This document shows positions 30,873-35,077 of a DNA stretch of 35,077 nt, in pieces. Source of the DNA: Thermoanaerobaculia bacterium. GTDB lineage: Bacteria > Acidobacteriota > Thermoanaerobaculia > Gp7-AA8. A program made the position numbers and the translations under genes. A model generated the notes under the pieces. It was not told the DNA's origin and searched no databases. It saw only the letters and a list, made by a program, of their open reading frames with translations. The DNA lies in NCBI GenBank assembly GCA_017883235.1, contig JADGNY010000073.1:1-35077 (forward strand), read 5' to 3'. Positions within the stretch are counted from its first letter, which is position 1, and each line of letters starts with the position of its first letter.

Positions 30873-33581
30873 ATGAGAACGATATGGGTTAGCGGAATCG
30901 TCTGGGCGTGCCTTGCTTCTGGGGCGATGGCGCAGGAACTGCCGCGCCTGCGCACTGACACGACGCCGTTCCCCGCGGTCCCGTCGACGGTCTTCTCCCT
31001 CTCGGGCGACCAGAACGGCCACACCACGCCGGTCGCCCAGTACCGCGCCTATCAGAATCCCGGAGATACCTTCCGCGTCGTCTGTCCGGAGCCCTGCCCG
31101 GTCGACCCGAACACGCTTTATGCCTTTTACTCGGGCTTCAAACAGGCGAAAGATCAGCTCATTCAGTTCATGGGAGTCGACTCTCTCCCCAGCCTGCAGC
31201 CGTTCGACATGCACATCGCCAACGACACCTGGTGTGGGAACTATGCGGCCGGTCTCACCGGCGACGCCGGTCAGTACCCTACTTCCAGCGGGCGAACGGG
31301 TTCCTTCGGCTGTTTCTGGTATGCGAACCGCAACAACTTTTTCGAGCCCTTCCAGCCGCAGTACGTCAGCACGGTTCCCTACCATCTACTGTCAGTCCAC
31401 GAGTACACCCATACGATCTTCTACGGCCGCCATTTCTATTCGTATGAGGACATGGCAAAGGTGGCCTCGTTCTATGTAAGCGGCAACGGCGGCGCGCCAC
31501 CGATCACCGACCCGTGCACGATGAGCCTTGATAAGGTGAGCCAGGGCAAACTTCCCTGGGCCCTTTGCCAATTGAACGGGTTCACCTATGCGAAGCTCCC
31601 CGCCGCAATGCAGGGACTGGCGGCCGCTTCACTGGCCGGACACGATATCGTCTTCTTGAATACGGTCTCGGTCTACGGCTTCCGCAAGGTCCTCAACGAC
31701 GTGCTGGGAAGCAACACCGCGGACGCCTTCATGGCCGCGAAGATCTTACCCAACGAAGTGGCCGACGACGGCACGCTGCCTTCCGCGGGAGGGCGGCTCT
31801 CCCTGATGGGCGGCTGGATGTCGCTGCAGGTCCCGGCCGGGGCGGTGGCGGGCAACGTCGGGGTTCATATCGAGGAGATCTACACCGCGCCCAATTTCGC
31901 GACGCTCGACTTCTCCACAATTTACAATTTCACGCCGGGGCCGGTCGCGCTCCAGCAGCCGGTTCAGTTAACCGTCAAGTACGATCCGTCAATCGTCCGC
32001 GCCGGTGTTTTTGAGAGCACGCTGAAGCTTTACCAGATGTCGGGTGGGACATGGCAACTCGTGCCCGGGAGCCGCGTCGACGTGACCCAAATGACGGTCA
32101 GTGCTCCCGTCAGCAGCCTCGGAACGTTCGGCGTGTTCGGGTCGACCTCGAACCCCTCATCCGATCCGGCTCAGATCATCCCGGTCGTCGGCTCGGCCCA
32201 GGGAGCGGTGGGATCGAGTTTCAAGACCGCCCTGCAGATTCACAATCGGACCACCTCCCCGATCTCAGGCAAGGTCATCTTCCATCCGCAGGGGGTATCG
32301 GGGTCCGACGCCGATCCATCCATCAGCTATTCACTTTCCTCCTGGGCCTCGAAGTCATACGCGGATCTGCTCCCCGCGTTCGCTCAGTCGGGGTTGGGAA
32401 GTCTCGATGTCGTCCCCGCCTCCGGGGCGGCGCCGGAGTTTTCGACGCATGTGTTCAACGATGCCGGGGCTGCCGGAACATCGGGACTAACCGAGGAAGC
32501 GGTCAAAACGGCGGCAGCGCTCGTGCCAGGCGATCATGCGGTGCTGCTCACGCCCCCGAGCTTCGTCACGCAGCGTTTCAACATCGGCATCCGGACCCTC
32601 TCGCAGGGAGCCGCGCTCAACGTGAATGTGCGCAATAGCGCGGGATCTGTGATCCGGACCCTGACGAAATCGTATCCGGCAAACTATTTCGAGCAGAGGG
32701 CCTCGAGTGATTTCCTTCCGGGGCTTACTCTGGCGGGCAACGAGAGCATCGAGCTCGTCGTGACCTCGGGCTCGATCGTCGTGTACGGCGCCCCGACCGA
32801 CAACATTACGAACGATCCCAGCGTTCAAATCGCCAGGAGCACGGCTCTCGCCGGCGGTGCCACCGGGGACACGATCTACGTGCCCGTCGTTGGCTCCACG
32901 CAGGGGGGGCAGGGCTCCTTCTTCAAGACGGCGGCGCAGATTCACAATCCCGGCAGCTCTCCGATCAGCGGCAGGTTCGTCTTCCATCGCGCCGGGGTGA
33001 CAGGAAACGCCGGCGATCCTTCACTTGCGTATTCGCTTCAGCCGGGCGAGACGAAGTCGTACCCCGATCTCCCGGCGGCGATGGGCCAGAGCGGCCTGGG
33101 CAGCCTCGACGTCGTCTCCACCTCCGGTCCACCTCCGCTCACCGTCTCGCGCGTGTTCAACGACGCCGGAACGTTGGGAACCTCCGGCCTGACCGAGGAA
33201 GCCGCCGGCTTCGCCGGCTCCCTGCAGGCCGGCGACTACGCAATCCTCCTGGTGCCGCCGGATCTGATCCAGCAGAGGATGAACGTCGGCATTCGCACCC
33301 TCGGGCGCGGCGCGGTCCTGACCGTGGCCGTGACGAATGCTGCCGGCATCTACACGAAGCCCGCGTTCGTCAAGAGCTACGCGGCCACATGGTTCGAACA
33401 GGTGAGTGCCGCCGACTTCCTTGGCGGCCTGACCCTTTCCGGGGGCGAGACCATCCAGATCTACGTCGAGTCGGGCAACGCCATCCTCTACGGCGCCGGC
33501 ACGGACAACAAGACCAACGACCCAAGCGTTCAGTTCGCGAGACGGCTTCCGTACTTTGATCCGCCGGCGAACGGAAATTAG
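30873..33581 (+). CDS. Large secreted HExxH protein with two copies of an unknown domain
   Basis: The product is 902 aa; ATG 30873 is preferred over 30870 for spacing from GAGG. The signal is TIWVSGIVWACLASGAMAQ. The N-terminal domain has HEYTH (176-180) in LLSVHEYTHTIFYGR, a probable zinc site with several Cys (CPEPC, CG, CFW). A beta linker (PAGAVAGNVGVHI) follows. Then two tandem domains of about 225-235 aa begin at about 435 (IPVVGSAQGAVGSSFKTALQIHN) and about 668 (VPVVGSTQGGQGSFFKTAAQIHN). Each contains SGLGSLDVV, VFNDAG..GTSGLTEE and ends TND PSVQ(I/F)AR. These look like an uncharacterised extracellular beta-sandwich module. The peptidase role is tentative. Coupled to the S10 gene. Confidence 0.75.
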   Translation: MRTIWVSGIVWACLASGAMAQELPRLRTDTTPFPAVPSTVFSLSGDQNGHTTPVAQYRAYQNPGDTFRVVCPEPCPVDPNTLYAFYSGFKQAKDQLIQFMGVDSLPSLQPFDMHIANDTWCGNYAAGLTGDAGQYPTSSGRTGSFGCFWYANRNNFFEPFQPQYVSTVPYHLLSVHEYTHTIFYGRHFYSYEDMAKVASFYVSGNGGAPPITDPCTMSLDKVSQGKLPWALCQLNGFTYAKLPAAMQGLAAASLAGHDIVFLNTVSVYGFRKVLNDVLGSNTADAFMAAKILPNEVADDGTLPSAGGRLSLMGGWMSLQVPAGAVAGNVGVHIEEIYTAPNFATLDFSTIYNFTPGPVALQQPVQLTVKYDPSIVRAGVFESTLKLYQMSGGTWQLVPGSRVDVTQMTVSAPVSSLGTFGVFGSTSNPSSDPAQIIPVVGSAQGAVGSSFKTALQIHNRTTSPISGKVIFHPQGVSGSDADPSISYSLSSWASKSYADLLPAFAQSGLGSLDVVPASGAAPEFSTHVFNDAGAAGTSGLTEEAVKTAAALVPGDHAVLLTPPSFVTQRFNIGIRTLSQGAALNVNVRNSAGSVIRTLTKSYPANYFEQRASSDFLPGLTLAGNESIELVVTSGSIVVYGAPTDNITNDPSVQIARSTALAGGATGDTIYVPVVGSTQGGQGSFFKTAAQIHNPGSSPISGRFVFHRAGVTGNAGDPSLAYSLQPGETKSYPDLPAAMGQSGLGSLDVVSTSGPPPLTVSRVFNDAGTLGTSGLTEEAAGFAGSLQAGDYAILLVPPDLIQQRMNVGIRTLGRGAVLTVAVTNAAGIYTKPAFVKSYAATWFEQVSAADFLGGLTLSGGETIQIYVESGNAILYGAGTDNKTNDPSVQFARRLPYFDPPANGN

Positions 33582-33594
33582 CGAGGATGCTCCT

Positions 33595-34572
33595 ATGAAC
33601 ATCAGACGATTCATTACGGCTGCATTCATCGTCGCGCTCCTTCCGCTCTGTGCAGCCGCGCAGCAGCAGGTTGCTTCGCCAGCGCCCGCGCCGACGGTGT
33701 CATTCTTCGTTCTCAAGCCGCTGGGTCACAACGTCTGGTCCGCGGTGGCCGTCCCCGGAAGCGGTGCAGGCAGCAACTCCGGTTTCGTCGTCGGTGACGA
33801 CGGGGTACTTGTGGTCGACAGCTTCCAGAAAGCGGACGCAGCCCGGGCCTTGCTGGCGGAGATCCATAAGATCACGCCGCTGCCTGTGAAATACGTCGTC
33901 AATACCCACTATCACATCGATCACGTCAGCGGGAATGGTGTATACGCCGAAGCCGGCGCCGTCATCGTCGCGCAAAGAAACGTTCGCGATTGGATACACA
34001 CCGAGAATCTGAAGTTCTATGGCGCCAACATCACCCCCGCGCAGAAGGCTTCCGTGGAAGGGCTGACTGGGCCGCAGGCGGCGTACGACGGTTCTCTCGA
34101 CCTCTACCTCGGTGCGCGGCGGATTTCCGTACGTTACTTCCCCGGTCATACCGGCGGCGATTCCGTTGTGTTCATTGAAGACGCAAACGTCGTCTTCTGC
34201 GGCGATCTGTTCTGGCGCCATACCCTGCCGAACCTGATCGATGCCAGCACGGCGGACTGGATTGCTACACTCACCACGCTCACGAAGACGCACCCTGGCG
34301 CCGCATTCGTCTCCGGACACGGCGACGCCGGCACGTCCGACGACGTCGACGCCTTCCGCGGCTATCTGACGGACTTGCGACGATTGGTCGCCGAGGGCCG
34401 CACCGCGGGAAAGAGCGGAGATGCTCTCGTGGATGAGCTGACTCCGAAGCTGAAAGAGACCTATGGCCAGTGGAGCGCCTTTAATGTTTTCGTGAAGCGC
34501 AACATCACCGACACCGATGCCGAGCTCGCGGGAACGAAGAAGATACCTCGCCCAGCAGCATCATCGAACTGA
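33595..34572 (+). CDS. Secreted metallo-beta-lactamase-fold hydrolase
   Basis: The product is 325 aa. ATG 33595 has GAGG 8 nt upstream and begins a signal peptide (FITAAFIVALLPLCAAAQ). Zinc ligands are THYHIDH (104-110), His/Asp in FPGHTGGDSVV and FCGDLFWR, and His in SGHGDAG. This is a complete MBL motif set of the glyoxalase II/quinoprotein-relay-like type rather than a classical B1 beta-lactamase. It hydrolyses an ester, thioester or lactam in the periplasm; substrate unknown. It lies 13 nt after the large secreted protein and is probably the third gene of the S10 operon. Confidence 0.9.
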   Translation: MNIRRFITAAFIVALLPLCAAAQQQVASPAPAPTVSFFVLKPLGHNVWSAVAVPGSGAGSNSGFVVGDDGVLVVDSFQKADAARALLAEIHKITPLPVKYVVNTHYHIDHVSGNGVYAEAGAVIVAQRNVRDWIHTENLKFYGANITPAQKASVEGLTGPQAAYDGSLDLYLGARRISVRYFPGHTGGDSVVFIEDANVVFCGDLFWRHTLPNLIDASTADWIATLTTLTKTHPGAAFVSGHGDAGTSDDVDAFRGYLTDLRRLVAEGRTAGKSGDALVDELTPKLKETYGQWSAFNVFVKRNITDTDAELAGTKKIPRPAASSN

Positions 34573-34776
34573 CGGTTGTGTTTTTCGCGAGGATGTAGGC
34601 TCCCAATCCGCGTCCGGATTCGTGGCCCGTACCCGATGCCCAGATGCGGGCCACCTGATCATCGACGCCAGGACGGCCAGACCTTCGATCTTCGTTGTCA
34701 TCGGCGGTATTCCAAAGCTGTTGGCAGAGTTCCAGAGTCGTCTCTCGCTCATTGAGGCGAGCTTCCAGATGCGACC
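34573..34776. other. Unassigned stretch after the MBL gene
   Basis: Short frames on both strands (plus 34517-34780, minus 34505-34786) are not recognisable, overlap each other, and lack ribosome-binding sites. It may be the remnant of a gene. I see no terminator. Confidence 0.4.
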
Positions 34777-34868
34777 CTAACCGCATTTCTCACACACTCA
34801 CTGGAATCGTCGGCGCCCTGTTACTCGTCGAGAGCCCTTCTCCCCCGCGGGTTTTTGCGGGGGAGGGT
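34777..34868. repeat. Half copy of the MITE-like element
   Basis: CTAACCGCATTTCTCACAC, then TGTTACTCGTCGAGAGC and a CCTTCTCCCCC / GGGGGAGGG hairpin match the right half (reverse complement) of the 22692-22845 element. The other terminal repeat is missing. Confidence 0.75.
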
Positions 34869-34935
34869 CCGACGGCCTGCGGCCGACCGCCGTGCACGAA
34901 GATAGCTCGTGAACCTCCTTCCAAGATTCAATACT

Positions 34936-35000
34936 CTCTAATCGAGAGCCCTTCTCCCCCCGCGGTTTCTTGCGGGGGGAAGGTGCCGATAGGCGGATGA
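34936..35000. repeat. REP-like hairpin element, copy near right edge
   Basis: CGAGAGCCCTTCTCCCCCC, a short loop, GGGGGGAAGGTGCCG and tail AGGCGGATGAG match the 22011-22066 family. The sequence from here to 35077 holds no recognisable gene. Confidence 0.8.
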
Positions 35001-35077
35001 GACTTCACCTGCCGCGGCTCTACGGCCCGCGGCAGACCACCGAGGACGAAGATACCCGCCGCCCGACCCGGCCCGTC

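Noticed and set aside
34505-34786. 93-codon minus-strand ORF after the MBL gene
   Set aside because: It overlaps the end of the MBL gene, has no ribosome-binding site and no recognisable motif.

Overview
The window is GC-rich chromosomal DNA, most likely from a Gram-negative environmental bacterium of the Acidobacteriota (Thermoanaerobaculia-like). That placement is an inference. It rests on many signal-peptide-bearing hydrolases, an RND efflux pair, a TonB-dependent receptor remnant, an OmpA-type protein, and short Ala/Lys-rich proteins. No rRNA or tRNA gene was recognised.

Layout. 1-1.9 kb: the end of an M4 (thermolysin-like) protease, then two paralogous small proteins of unknown role and a broken third copy, separated by strong GC hairpins. 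2.1-6.1 kb: a visibly lower-GC block with a reverse transcriptase (RT) of the 'unknown group'/defence type, overlapping a family A DNA polymerase-like gene. Convergent to these is a four-helix membrane protein whose stop codon shares the same CTAG. 6.2-8.6 kb: two overlapping small membrane-protein genes bracketed by a 212-bp direct duplication of the 3' end of a neighbouring gene, then a deleted defence-like gene. 8.6-14.3 kb: basic Lys-rich small proteins, a GlsB-type membrane protein, a DUF885 hydrolase with an overlapping 52-aa gene, two orphan antitoxin-like genes, a scar holding the end of a TonB receptor and the start of an FAD oxidoreductase, and a FabF-type ketosynthase.

14.4-21.8 kb: an RND efflux adaptor and permease (one transcript) bracketed by two homologous secreted proteins, then a solute-binding protein without a signal peptide. 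21.8-27 kb is a debris field: 16-bp and 20-22-bp tandem repeats, REP-like hairpins, a 154-bp element with 19-bp terminal inverted repeats, and fragments of an S41-like protease, of the local OmpA gene (two partial copies) and of a membrane protein. An FG-GAP seven-repeat protein and an intact OmpA-family protein lie among them. 27-34.6 kb: secreted proteins, namely a metzincin with Ig-like domains, an S10 carboxypeptidase-like protein, a large HExxH protein with two copies of an uncharacterised domain, and a secreted metallo-beta-lactamase-fold hydrolase. The window ends in more REP-like elements.

The strongest candidate for an undescribed system is the RT + PolA-like + four-TM membrane protein block at 2.1-6.1 kb. 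It carries two polymerases of different type and a likely membrane effector, in a compositionally distinct island next to other defence-like debris.
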